This document shows positions 37,448 to 45,245 of a DNA stretch of 64,000 bases, piece after piece. The notes under the pieces were generated by a model. It ran no database searches. It was given only the letters and a program-made list of their open reading frames with translations, and was not told the DNA's origin. The position numbers were made by a program, and so were the translations under genes. This DNA is from Actinomadura spongiicola (GTDB lineage Bacteria > Actinomycetota > Actinomycetes > Streptosporangiales > Streptosporangiaceae). The stretch's first letter is position 1; every line of letters begins with the position of its first letter. The stretch covers positions 118,393 through 182,392 of the forward strand of contig NZ_QVNQ01000014.1 of the NCBI RefSeq assembly GCF_003432485.1, in the 5' to 3' direction.

Positions 37448-39970
37448 TCAGCGTGCTGTAGAACGTGGAGCTACCGCGTAGGTCTGGAAGAAGTTGCCAG
37501 CGGTCAGCTTGGCGTACGCGAGTTGCTCCGCGACGGCCATCTCGTCCTTCCAGCGCCCCTGACCATCGGCGAGCGCGACCGCGAATCCGCGAACAGCCTG
37601 CTTGAGTCGCTCCCAGGTCTGCTCGGTGACGACTCGCATGCCTGGCACGGGGACGCCCTTGTCGTCAATGGTGCCGCTGGGGTGGACCATCACCGGCACC
37701 TGTTCCGCGCCAGGGTGAGTCTTCTCGTCCCAGCGCACGCTGCCGCCGAGTTGGTCAAGGTCGCTCTTGGAAATCGTGTCGGTCGAGCAGCCAGTCTTCA
37801 GCTCGATCACGGCGTGGCGGCTGAGGCTCAACGCCCACAGATTGTCCGGACCGGTTCCGTACCGTTTCTCCGGACGAGTACTCGCCAGACCGAGATGATG
37901 CCCCAGACGCTCCCATGCCGCCTCCGCATCATCGCTTCGGTCTTTATCTCCCCAGACGATCTCGTCCAGCAGCGCCCGAACCCCCAGGACCAGGGCTATG
38001 CCCTCCTCATATTCCGCCGTCAAAAACTCCGCCGCTGCCACCGCTTGTACGGCTACTGCCTTGAGTTGCTTCGGCGTCACTCCAGCGGTTGGTCTCAGGA
38101 CGAATGGGTTGTCGGCAAGTGCCATAGTTAGCATGCGCTGGGCGGAAGCTGCGTCGACCTGGTGCAGGTAGGCGGCACGTTGTTCGGTGAGCAGGCCCCT
38201 TACAGCCTTGTCCTGGAGTTCTGTGATGGTGCGCTGCATTTGGTCAGCGGCCCCACGCAGCTGCCCGGTCACGGCCAAGTCGAACGCTTTTCGGGCCGCG
38301 ATGGCTTCGGGGCGGATCACGCTGCTTTCGGCGTAGCGGATATCGGCGAGTGCCCGGCGGCTCAGCGTCAGCCACTGCGGTTCGCGGTCGAGGCAGGCGC
38401 TGATGGCGGACCGGACCGCGCCCAGCCCCTCCCCTTCGATCTGTTGGGCGATCTGTTGGCTGAGCTCTACCTGGGCCCGCGTCGCGGGGGAGAGCAGCCC
38501 GTGCTGCCGGGGGTCATGGATCGCCACAGCCAGTTCGCTGCCCAGGAGGAGGACGACGCAATGGTCCTCGCTATCGCGTACCCCCCGCCCCATGCCTTGC
38601 TCGATTCGCTGGATCTGCCGGGTCAACAGGGTTCCACTGCCCCACAGGACACCGGCCTCACGGCGTTCCGCGGCGTCCATCGGACGGGGCACACCATCGA
38701 GGATCAGCAGGCGGCAGGCATCGCCAGGCAAATCAACACCGTCGTACTTGTTGATCAGCACGACCAAGCCGACATGGCCGGCCTTTAGTTCCGCTACGCC
38801 GGTCTCAAGGTCACCGACAAGGTGGACGCGGTCGGCATAGGGTCGCCACGCGGCGGCGGCCTTCTTGCTAGGCACCAGCACGACCACGTTGACCGGTTCG
38901 TTCTCGGCGACGCTGTCGCCATCACGGTCTCCATCGGCGAACTGCCGAGCCATAACCCGTACGGCTTCGTCATCGAGCTCGGGATTCAGGCCGATCGGAG
39001 CCAAGATCATCCGATCGCCCAGGTCAGAAGCGCTCCCCGGCGTGACTGGCCGCCGGAGCATCGCGGGATCAGCGTCGAGGTCGGTGACCAGGACACTGTC
39101 GTCGGCTAGGGTGGCGGTCAGGTAGACGCGGCGTGCCGCCTTGTGGAAGGCAGGAATCATCGCGATCGGTAGGCACGGCGGACGGAGTTCAACACTCCGG
39201 CTGGTGACGGTCGCCGCGCACAGCGGCAGTATGTCCCCGATCAGCGGCCACACGAACTTGAACTTGTCGTCCTTGGCGTGCGGGTGCAAGATCGCCATGA
39301 CCTCATCTTGCTTGTCCACCCAGGACCAGAACGGGATCCGGATGGTGGCGGTGTAGTCGTCGGTACAGACGTCCGCCCAAGCCTTGGGTGACTGGGCCTT
39401 CATGTCCTCAGCGAACTCATCGAGAAGTTCGTCATAGGCGTCATGCTCTGCGGGGACGGTCAGCCGAAACTGACCTTCAGCTGTGGCCAAGGCCGCGTGG
39501 GCGTCGTCCACGACGACGATGCCCAGGTCGATCTTCTCCCTGTCGTCTCCCACGACGCCGAACACCGACATGCCGTTGACTAGCTTGTGGAAGGTCGTCA
39601 CCAAGATGGCCCTCCCCCGGCGGAACGCCAGGTCCCCGGCATCGTCGGTAGTGACCAGCCCTAGCCGGTCCGCCTCCGTCCGCACCTGCCGGGCCAGGTA
39701 GGTGTCCGGCGCGAGATAGACGGCCTTTCCCACCCCTTCGTTCAACGTGCTCTGAGCGATCAAGAGGCCCACGACGGTCTTCCCACCGCCAGTGTTTTGC
39801 TTGATCACGACGTCGCGGTCGCTGCGGCGGTCAAACCACCGCTCCAGCACCTCACCCTGCTCATGCCGAAGATAGGGCCAGGGGCGCTGGGGAAGCGCAG
39901 CGTAGATCTCGCGTGGCCGCAGCAGCGGCGACACGTTTCCAGCACCGACACGGTTCCAGTCGAGTGGCAT
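37448..39970 (-). CDS. SF2 helicase with probable C-terminal nuclease-like domain
   Basis: The 840-residue protein has Walker A K-Q-N-T-G-G-G-K-T near residue 60, a D-D-A-H box (I-V-V-V-D-D-A-H), V-Y-L-T-A-T-L as motif III and Q-R-I-E-Q-G-M-G-R-G-V as motif VI, so both RecA lobes are complete. The last 130 residues carry A-V-I-E-L-K-T-G-C, an E-x-K pair after an upstream acidic residue, as in PD-(D/E)xK nucleases. Its neighbours suggest a defence role; no partner genes are obvious. ATG 39970 is chosen; upstream starts exist. Confidence 0.78.
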   Translation of the reverse strand: MPLDWNRVGAGNVSPLLRPREIYAALPQRPWPYLRHEQGEVLERWFDRRSDRDVVIKQNTGGGKTVVGLLIAQSTLNEGVGKAVYLAPDTYLARQVRTEADRLGLVTTDDAGDLAFRRGRAILVTTFHKLVNGMSVFGVVGDDREKIDLGIVVVDDAHAALATAEGQFRLTVPAEHDAYDELLDEFAEDMKAQSPKAWADVCTDDYTATIRIPFWSWVDKQDEVMAILHPHAKDDKFKFVWPLIGDILPLCAATVTSRSVELRPPCLPIAMIPAFHKAARRVYLTATLADDSVLVTDLDADPAMLRRPVTPGSASDLGDRMILAPIGLNPELDDEAVRVMARQFADGDRDGDSVAENEPVNVVVLVPSKKAAAAWRPYADRVHLVGDLETGVAELKAGHVGLVVLINKYDGVDLPGDACRLLILDGVPRPMDAAERREAGVLWGSGTLLTRQIQRIEQGMGRGVRDSEDHCVVLLLGSELAVAIHDPRQHGLLSPATRAQVELSQQIAQQIEGEGLGAVRSAISACLDREPQWLTLSRRALADIRYAESSVIRPEAIAARKAFDLAVTGQLRGAADQMQRTITELQDKAVRGLLTEQRAAYLHQVDAASAQRMLTMALADNPFVLRPTAGVTPKQLKAVAVQAVAAAEFLTAEYEEGIALVLGVRALLDEIVWGDKDRSDDAEAAWERLGHHLGLASTRPEKRYGTGPDNLWALSLSRHAVIELKTGCSTDTISKSDLDQLGGSVRWDEKTHPGAEQVPVMVHPSGTIDDKGVPVPGMRVVTEQTWERLKQAVRGFAVALADGQGRWKDEMAVAEQLAYAKLTAGNFFQTYAVAPRSTAR

Positions 39971-40446
39971 GGTGCGGGAGTCCCTCCTCGGGCTGCCGGG
40001 CGATGCGAGCGTCTCCATCATCTCGCTGACAGCGCCGCAGGGGCCACCTCGAGCCCACCGACTCACCGCAGCCCCAGAAAATAGTCCGGTTTAAGTAATT
40101 TTATCCGGATTGGGTGATAATGGCCAGCAGGATTGAGGCTATCCGGGGGCTTTAGAATGAGCCCAGGACTGACAGCACACCTATGCTGAACTGCTCGACC
40201 ACCACCTCCACCATCTCTCGCAGCCGACTCCTGCGAGCACGGGCGGACTTCGCTGCAACAGGCTCAGCGGGATGAGCGGACGTTGAGGTGTAACTCGGAA
40301 CACTCGAAGGTCGGATTTGGCCTAGATCGCGAAGATATAGGTCATACGCGGTGGGTGATCTTGGTCGAGGCTGTTCAACGCCTAGCCGCGTGCGTACGCT
40401 GTCCATTGCAGATGCGTCGATCAGCTACCAGAAGGAGTTTCGCCGG
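39971..40446. other. Intergenic region between helicase gene and RiPP-like cluster
   Basis: No gene was recognised. It includes an AT-rich stretch (GGTTTAAGTAATTTTATCC near 40091) that could hold the helicase promoter. AAGGAG at 40432-40437 is the ribosome-binding site of the first small peptide. Divergent promoters are expected here. Confidence 0.4.
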
Positions 40447-40641
40447 GTGGATCTTTATCGAATTCTCAGCGTCCCTGCTTCGGGCACAGGCATACCGGTC
40501 GAGATGGTGACCTGTCCCCACAACGCCAGGATGCCGGGCACGACCGACTCCCGATCGGGCCCAACGACCAAGTTCACTGAGTCGATCGAAAGTACCGATG
40601 AAGAGCGGTCCGGCGCGCTCCTGGGCTCAGTTGCGCCTTGA
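40447..40641 (+). CDS. Small peptide A, candidate ATP-grasp substrate (graspetide-like precursor)
   Basis: The 64-residue peptide starts MDLYRILSVPA at GTG 40447, with AAGGAG nine bases upstream. Its C-terminus TTKFTESIESTDEERSGALL (40-59) then G-S-V-A-P closely resembles that of peptide B at 42223. Ten of the last 23 positions are identical, including T, S, E, D and R residues and L-L-G. Its stop overlaps the TTG start of the ATP-grasp gene (TTGA), so the two are translationally coupled. The hydroxyl and acid side chains suit omega-ester or omega-amide linkage. Precursor status is inference. Confidence 0.65.
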   Translation: MDLYRILSVPASGTGIPVEMVTCPHNARMPGTTDSRSGPTTKFTESIESTDEERSGALLGSVAP

Positions 40642-41582
40642 GTTCTACCGCATCTATCCTGATCGTCGGGGACCGAGCAGACCCCCACGTCGAAGCCGTC
40701 GTGGACTTACTACCCGCCCGGGGAACGGTCGTCTTCGACGCGGTCAGCATGAGCGACGTAGTGCAGTGGCTCGACCCGGCCGACATCCGGCTGATCGACA
40801 TATCCGGAGCCACTGTGACCCTCGGTGCGGATCAGATGGCTGCCCGTGGCTGGATCCGACGTCTGGCCCCTGCAGGCTGGGATTCGGGAGTGCCTCTGGG
40901 CAGTCACGGCGCCGCACGGTTGTCATCACGGCTGGCGTTACTCGCCGCAATCCTGCGCGAGCCGAGCCTGATCTGGTTAACCCAGGTGGATCCGCTGTTC
41001 GCTTCGGAGAACAAGGTGGTGCAGTACCGCACCGCTCTGGCCGCCGGGATTCGGATCCCGGCCACAGCCGTGAGCAGCTCATCAGGCGATCTTGCAGCCA
41101 AACTGGGTGACTCATTCGTCCTGAAACCGCTCGGGCCAGGTCACTTTCAAAAGCCGGACGGCTCCTCACAGGTGCTCTACGTCAAGGCGGTCCGGGCTGC
41201 CGAACTGGCTGGCACAGACCTGCTCGACGCGCCGTTCCTTGCGCAGCAAGTTGTCGCGGCCGACATCCACCTGCGGGTTGTCACGGTCGGCCGCCGCGCG
41301 TGGACGGCCGAGTTGGATGCTGTCGGCCTGCCCATCGATTGGCGCGAACATAAATCCGCGCACCACTCCTTCGCGGCCACGGACAGGTGGCCGCAGGTCG
41401 AGAATGCCGCCGCGCGGCTGGCCGCCGCCTTGGGCGTGGGCTACAGCAGCCAAGACTGGCTGATCGACGAGGACGGCCCCGTGTTCGTCGATCTCAATCC
41501 AGGCGGTCAGTGGTTGTTCCTTCCCAAGCCGATCGCCACGTCGGTGGCACGATCGCTCGCCGACTGGTTGGCAGGTCGGTAG
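40638..41582 (+). CDS. ATP-grasp ligase, graspetide-synthetase-like
   Basis: The 314-residue protein has the ATP-grasp core: K-V-V-Q-Y-R-T-A-L near residue 128, F-V-L-K-P-L-G near 160 (ATP lysine), a Q-Q-V-V-A-A-D-I-H-L-R-V segment (E/Q-x-x-V strand with R), and F-V-D-L-N-P-G-G-Q-W at the metal site. The N-P-x-G-Q-W ending is typical of the MvdD/PsnB-like group that cyclises peptides. TTG 40638 is coupled to peptide A. A RimK-like side-chain ligase with another substrate is possible. Confidence 0.82.
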   Translation: MSSTASILIVGDRADPHVEAVVDLLPARGTVVFDAVSMSDVVQWLDPADIRLIDISGATVTLGADQMAARGWIRRLAPAGWDSGVPLGSHGAARLSSRLALLAAILREPSLIWLTQVDPLFASENKVVQYRTALAAGIRIPATAVSSSSGDLAAKLGDSFVLKPLGPGHFQKPDGSSQVLYVKAVRAAELAGTDLLDAPFLAQQVVAADIHLRVVTVGRRAWTAELDAVGLPIDWREHKSAHHSFAATDRWPQVENAAARLAAALGVGYSSQDWLIDEDGPVFVDLNPGGQWLFLPKPIATSVARSLADWLAGR

Positions 41583-42349
41583 TGCCGGTCATCACCGCCG
41601 ACAAACGGTTCGCCGAAGCCCGGGTGTACGCCTACTACGTCCTCGCGGTGTTCCGCCCGGGACTCGAAGTACCCACCTTCGGCCAGCCTAGAGACTTCAC
41701 CGACAATCTAAACGGCCTCACTGATGACGACCACAAGGTCCTTATCGAAGAAGGGCGCCGACAACTCGACCGGCAACTTGCTGATCTTGAGAGGAACAAG
41801 TCACGGGCCGCGACCATGCTGACCATCGGGCTGGCAGAGGTCGCCGTCCTTGCAGCGGGCGCGAACCGCGCATTCGCCTTCGGGCTCTGGACCAGCATCA
41901 TTTGGATCATGAGCGCGATCCTTGCGTTGTTGGCCCTGGGCGGAGCAGTCTCGCTGCTCACCTCCCAAGCGATCTTCGGGCGAGTCGATGCACGCGCGGT
42001 CGCCTCCGGCCCAATACCGTTGCAGCAGCAGGTCGCGATCGGCTACGCCCAGTCGGTCAGCTGGGGAGAAGAGACCATCCGGACCCGGATCACGATCCTG
42101 CGGGACGGCGTCCTGCTCGCGGTCGCATCTGCGATGCTGTATGCGCTGATCTGGCCGTTCATCTCCAGCACGCCAAGCCAGCAGAGCAACCCGCAGCCTA
42201 AGACCACAGGGGTATTGACCACATGCCCGACGACCTGTACGCCTTCCTCGCCCGGCAGCCTGCCAACACGAACGAGCCCGAACAGCGGCCCGGCGCCCAG
42301 CCCGACGAGCGCCGTCCCAGTCCCAGCACCATCTATACAGCGTCCGTAG
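41582..42349 (+). CDS. Membrane protein of the ATP-grasp cluster
   Basis: The 255-residue protein starts at GTG 41582, sharing a base with the ATP-grasp stop. It has a soluble N-terminal part (D-K-R-F-A-E-A-R-V-Y-A-Y-Y-V), three hydrophobic segments (about 80-100, 103-130 and 178-200) and a Pro/Ser/Thr-rich tail. The last 127 bases overlap peptide B in another frame, so the tail may not be constrained. It could secrete, anchor or sense the product. I do not recognise its family. Confidence 0.7.
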   Translation: MPVITADKRFAEARVYAYYVLAVFRPGLEVPTFGQPRDFTDNLNGLTDDDHKVLIEEGRRQLDRQLADLERNKSRAATMLTIGLAEVAVLAAGANRAFAFGLWTSIIWIMSAILALLALGGAVSLLTSQAIFGRVDARAVASGPIPLQQQVAIGYAQSVSWGEETIRTRITILRDGVLLAVASAMLYALIWPFISSTPSQQSNPQPKTTGVLTTCPTTCTPSSPGSLPTRTSPNSGPAPSPTSAVPVPAPSIQRP

Positions 42350-42402
42350 AGACGATCGACAACGACCGCGCGACCTCACTGCTCGGCAACGTCAGCCTGT
42401 AG
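42223..42402 (+). CDS. Small peptide B, second candidate precursor
   Basis: The 59-residue peptide MPDDLYAFLARQPA... has the same D-L-Y-x-x-L opening as peptide A and the related ending STIYTASVETIDNDRATSLL (35-54) then G-N-V-S-L. AGGGG lies ten bases before ATG 42223. It starts inside the membrane-protein gene. A pair of homologous small ORFs either side of one ATP-grasp gene is strong evidence that both are real genes. Confidence 0.68.
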   Translation: MPDDLYAFLARQPANTNEPEQRPGAQPDERRPSPSTIYTASVETIDNDRATSLLGNVSL

Positions 42403-42450
42403 CGCGAGGCGCGCCGATCGGCTCGGCTTCTCGCCACGGCAAAACACGGC

Positions 42451-43353
42451 TAAAGGGTGTCCCGTAACGATCCTGATGGCTGATGGGACGGGGTGGGCAG
42501 GGATCGGGAATTGTCGGCCGCCTACAGGCTCATACGGTCATGGTCAGGTTGCGCATGAGGGCGATGCCGCGGGTGGCGTGCTGGACGCCGCTGCGCTTGT
42601 GGCGGCAGTTGCGCAGGATGGCCCAGGTCTTCATGTGCGCGAAGGCGTACTCGATCCGGGCGCGGACACGCTTGTGGACGGTGTTGCGCCGTTGTTTCCA
42701 CTCGGGCAGCTCGGCGCCGTCGCGGGGCTTTTGGTACGGCATGATCACGCCCGGGTTGCCCTGATAGCCGCCGTCGGCCATGACGTTCGCACCGCGGCAG
42801 GCCCGGTCAAGGCCGGAGTCGCCGAAGGCGGTGCAGTCGTTGTAGCTACCGGGCACGGGCCAGCCGACCGCGACGACCAGACAGGTGTCGGCGTCAATGA
42901 CGACCTGCCTGTTCACCGAATAGCGGTAGTTTTTCGACGACGCCGACACGCTCCGGTCGTGGGTCGGCACCAGTGTCCCGTCAACGATCAGCACGGTGTC
43001 GGGGCCGGGCCGGCGGGTGACCGGCGCCAGCGCCAGCAGCGGCGCCAGGTGGTCCACGATCCGATGCGCGGCCGACTTCGACACCCCGAACAGCAGCGCT
43101 ACCTACCGCAACGTCAGATTCGTGCGGTAGTACACCGCGCTCAACAAGACCCGGTCGGCCAGCGTCAGGCCCCACCTGCGGCCGGTCCCGGTCTGCTCCC
43201 CGCCCCGAGCCGCAACGATCCGCACCAGCTTGCGGAACTGCCGCATCGACAGGCCCGTGAAGGTCGGCACCCAGACCATGTCGTCCGCACTGATCGTTTG
43301 CTCCACACCAAGATCATCGATCAAAGTCCACAACCGTTACGGGACAGGCTTTA
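42451..43353 (-). mobile_element. IS5-family element, transposase interrupted
   Basis: The 903-bp element is bounded by near-matching ends: TAAAGGGTGTCCCGTAACG at 42451 and, inverted at 43353, TAAAGCCTGTCCCGTAACG (two mismatches). It inserted 48 bp beyond peptide B. The single transposase frame has an amber stop, so the copy is probably not self-mobile. Confidence 0.85.
42530..43333 (-). pseudogene. IS5-family DDE transposase with in-frame TAG
   Basis: One frame runs over 268 codons but has TAG at 43105-43103, between T-N-L-T-L-R and V-A-L-L-F-G-V-S-K-S-A; relatives have glutamine there, so CAG to TAG is the likely change. The catalytic core includes V-L-I-V-D-G-T-L-V-P, V-M-A-D-G-G-Y-Q-G and the R-A-R-I-E-Y-A-F-A-H-M motif. 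Otherwise it is intact. Confidence 0.88.
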
Positions 43354-43567
43354 GTGGGGGCCACCACAGTGCCGCTCGCACTCGGGGCAGCAGACCATCC
43401 GTGCGAATGCCAACCTCAAATAGGCTCGTATCCCTCATGCGCAGGTCCGGTTGGACTACGCCGGAAATGGGCCGCGTCGAGGTGCCGACGAGAACGGCAC
43501 GTGCTATGTGCCTCACCAGCGCTTCGCATGTACCTGGTGACAGGAGCCTCATTGAGCGCCGCAGCGG

Positions 43568-44047
43568 TTACGCGCCTGACGATAGCTCCGTCCTCCACTG
43601 CGCCACGATCTCGGATTCGGACCATACGGGCAGATGCCGACCGGGTCTCACAGCGTTGCGGTCATTGCCGCATGTGACGGTGTAGATGCGCCCAGAGCCG
43701 CCCTCATCGGCTGCAAGAAAATCTTCGTAGGCGGCACCGAGACCATGAGCATTATCATGTTGGAGCCATGAGAGCGAGATCTGCTTGTCCCGCCCAATCG
43801 GCGGGACTCGCACGGGATTGATCCAAGAGCCTTCTCGCTCTCCTTGGACAACTTTCTGAGCTACCTCGACGTTGAGAGCTGGCCCATTGCCAACGTTCCG
43901 CAGGGCCCAACCTTCTGAGCCGTCGTACACGAACACGAGCACGGGCATCCTGGCGCGACGCTCGGTGGACTTCGCTACTCGATAGCCGAGGACAAAGGTT
44001 ACAACTGACAGGATGAAGGCCGCGATGGAGACCGCCGTGGCAAGCAT
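43568..44047 (-). CDS. Membrane-anchored hypothetical protein
   Basis: The 159-residue protein has one N-terminal hydrophobic segment (A-A-F-I-L-S-V-V-T-F-V-L-G-Y) then a soluble domain with W-A-L-R-N-V-G-N-G-P-A-L-N-V-E-V, a pattern of many small anchored beta-rich proteins. ATG 44047 is chosen to start just before the membrane helix; longer starts exist. Function unknown. Confidence 0.6.
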   Translation of the reverse strand: MLATAVSIAAFILSVVTFVLGYRVAKSTERRARMPVLVFVYDGSEGWALRNVGNGPALNVEVAQKVVQGEREGSWINPVRVPPIGRDKQISLSWLQHDNAHGLGAAYEDFLAADEGGSGRIYTVTCGNDRNAVRPGRHLPVWSESEIVAQWRTELSSGA

Positions 44048-44337
44048 GTACCCAGCATGATGGGCCCAGACAAGCGGCGGAAGTCTCTTTAGTGGGGTTG
44101 CTCGTGAGCGACTCTGGGGGCTCCGCCGCCCCCAGCTCTTCGCGGGCCGGAGCACACGATCGCGCGGGACGCTCTGTCACACCTTGCGCGCCGTTCGCGC
44201 GATCGCGCACTCCGGATCGTGGTGGAGGCGCGCGGGGCACGGCGAGCTGACCACGGCAGGGGCGAAGTCGCCTCCCGAACACTCAGCTGCAGACGCCACA
44301 ATCATCGAACCAGATCAAATACCCTCGATCGCCTCGC

Positions 44338-44931
44338 CTACGAACACTTGTCGACCGGGCGCACAGAGATCACGGTGGCCAGGACGATGGCGTCGGTGCG
44401 TCCAGCGGTCTTGAGCGTCAGAGTGTGGCGGTCGACACCGGTCAGCGCGCCGCACGTCCGGCCGCCCTGATACCGGACGTCCACCAGAGCGGGCTCGGGC
44501 TTGGCGGACGGCCCCAGCCACGTTGTCCCGATCGCCATCGCCACGCACGCGACGGCGAGCGTGGCGAGCCACGTGGCGCGCCGGATCGCCCGGGAGACGC
44601 GCCGGATCTCCGCACGCGTCCATGCCCGGAGGGCCTCGCCGGTGCGCAGGATCTTCTGGCCCGGCCGTCCCGACGCCGCCCGCACTGCCAGCAGCGTCGC
44701 CGTCATCAGCATTGCCAGCGCCAAGCCAAGCAGCAGCACGACGGCCCACCGGACCCCCGGCGCCAAGGCCGTGATGTTGTCGCGGCCCTTGACGATCAGC
44801 ACCGCGCTCAGCAGCGCGGTCAGCCCGCCGAGGCCGGTCCGCCACCCCTCGGCCTGTCTGCGCGCCGAGTCGAGCTGGGTGAACTTTAGCTCCTGCGCCT
44901 TCTGCGTCCAGCGCTTCTCGTCGAGGCTCAC
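44338..44931 (-). CDS. Two-helix-plus membrane protein, third gene of caspase-HSP90 operon
   Basis: The 197-residue protein has hydrophobic segments near residues 28-45, 52-75 and 120-140 (T-W-L-A-T-L-A-V-A-C-V-A-M-A-I-G-T-T-W-L) and a small C-terminal domain outside or inside the membrane (G-A-L-T-G-V-D-R-H-T-L-T-L-K). GTG 44931 overlaps the previous stop (GTGA). Being coupled to the caspase-ATPase gene, it could be a membrane-targeted effector or anchor; this is inference. Confidence 0.65.
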   Translation of the reverse strand: MSLDEKRWTQKAQELKFTQLDSARRQAEGWRTGLGGLTALLSAVLIVKGRDNITALAPGVRWAVVLLLGLALAMLMTATLLAVRAASGRPGQKILRTGEALRAWTRAEIRRVSRAIRRATWLATLAVACVAMAIGTTWLGPSAKPEPALVDVRYQGGRTCGALTGVDRHTLTLKTAGRTDAIVLATVISVRPVDKCS

Positions 44932-45245
44932 GGCATCTCGACCTTCCAGAAGGCGCCGCAGCCCCGGTCGAAGGCGCCCTCCGGACGGTCGGCGTGCATA
45001 TGCCCGCACTCGCAGTAGACGTTGACGGTCCGCGGCGGCGGGGCGGAGGCGCCGCGGTTGCGGAAGAGGCCCTTCACCCCGTCTGGCGGGCCGTAGTCGA
45101 ACGTCATGCTCGTCCGTCCACCGCACGCTGGGCAGGTCCCGGTGACCTCCAGCCCGTCGGCCGTCTCGGCGACCGTGAACCCGTCCTGCATCGGGAAGCC
45201 GATCTCGGCGTAGGCACGGTCTCGGTGGTTGTCAATGTCAGGCAA
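44928..45245 (-). CDS. Cysteine-rich small protein, second gene of caspase-HSP90 operon
   Basis: The 105-residue protein has C-P-A-C-G-G near residue 40 and C-E-C-G-H-M-H near 75, then G-C-G, a probable zinc-binding set. It starts at TTG 45245, overlapping the end of the caspase gene by 8 bp, and shares GTGA with the next gene. I do not recognise the family. Its position suggests an adaptor or a cleavage substrate. Confidence 0.65.
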   Translation of the reverse strand: MPDIDNHRDRAYAEIGFPMQDGFTVAETADGLEVTGTCPACGGRTSMTFDYGPPDGVKGLFRNRGASAPPPRTVNVYCECGHMHADRPEGAFDRGCGAFWKVEMP

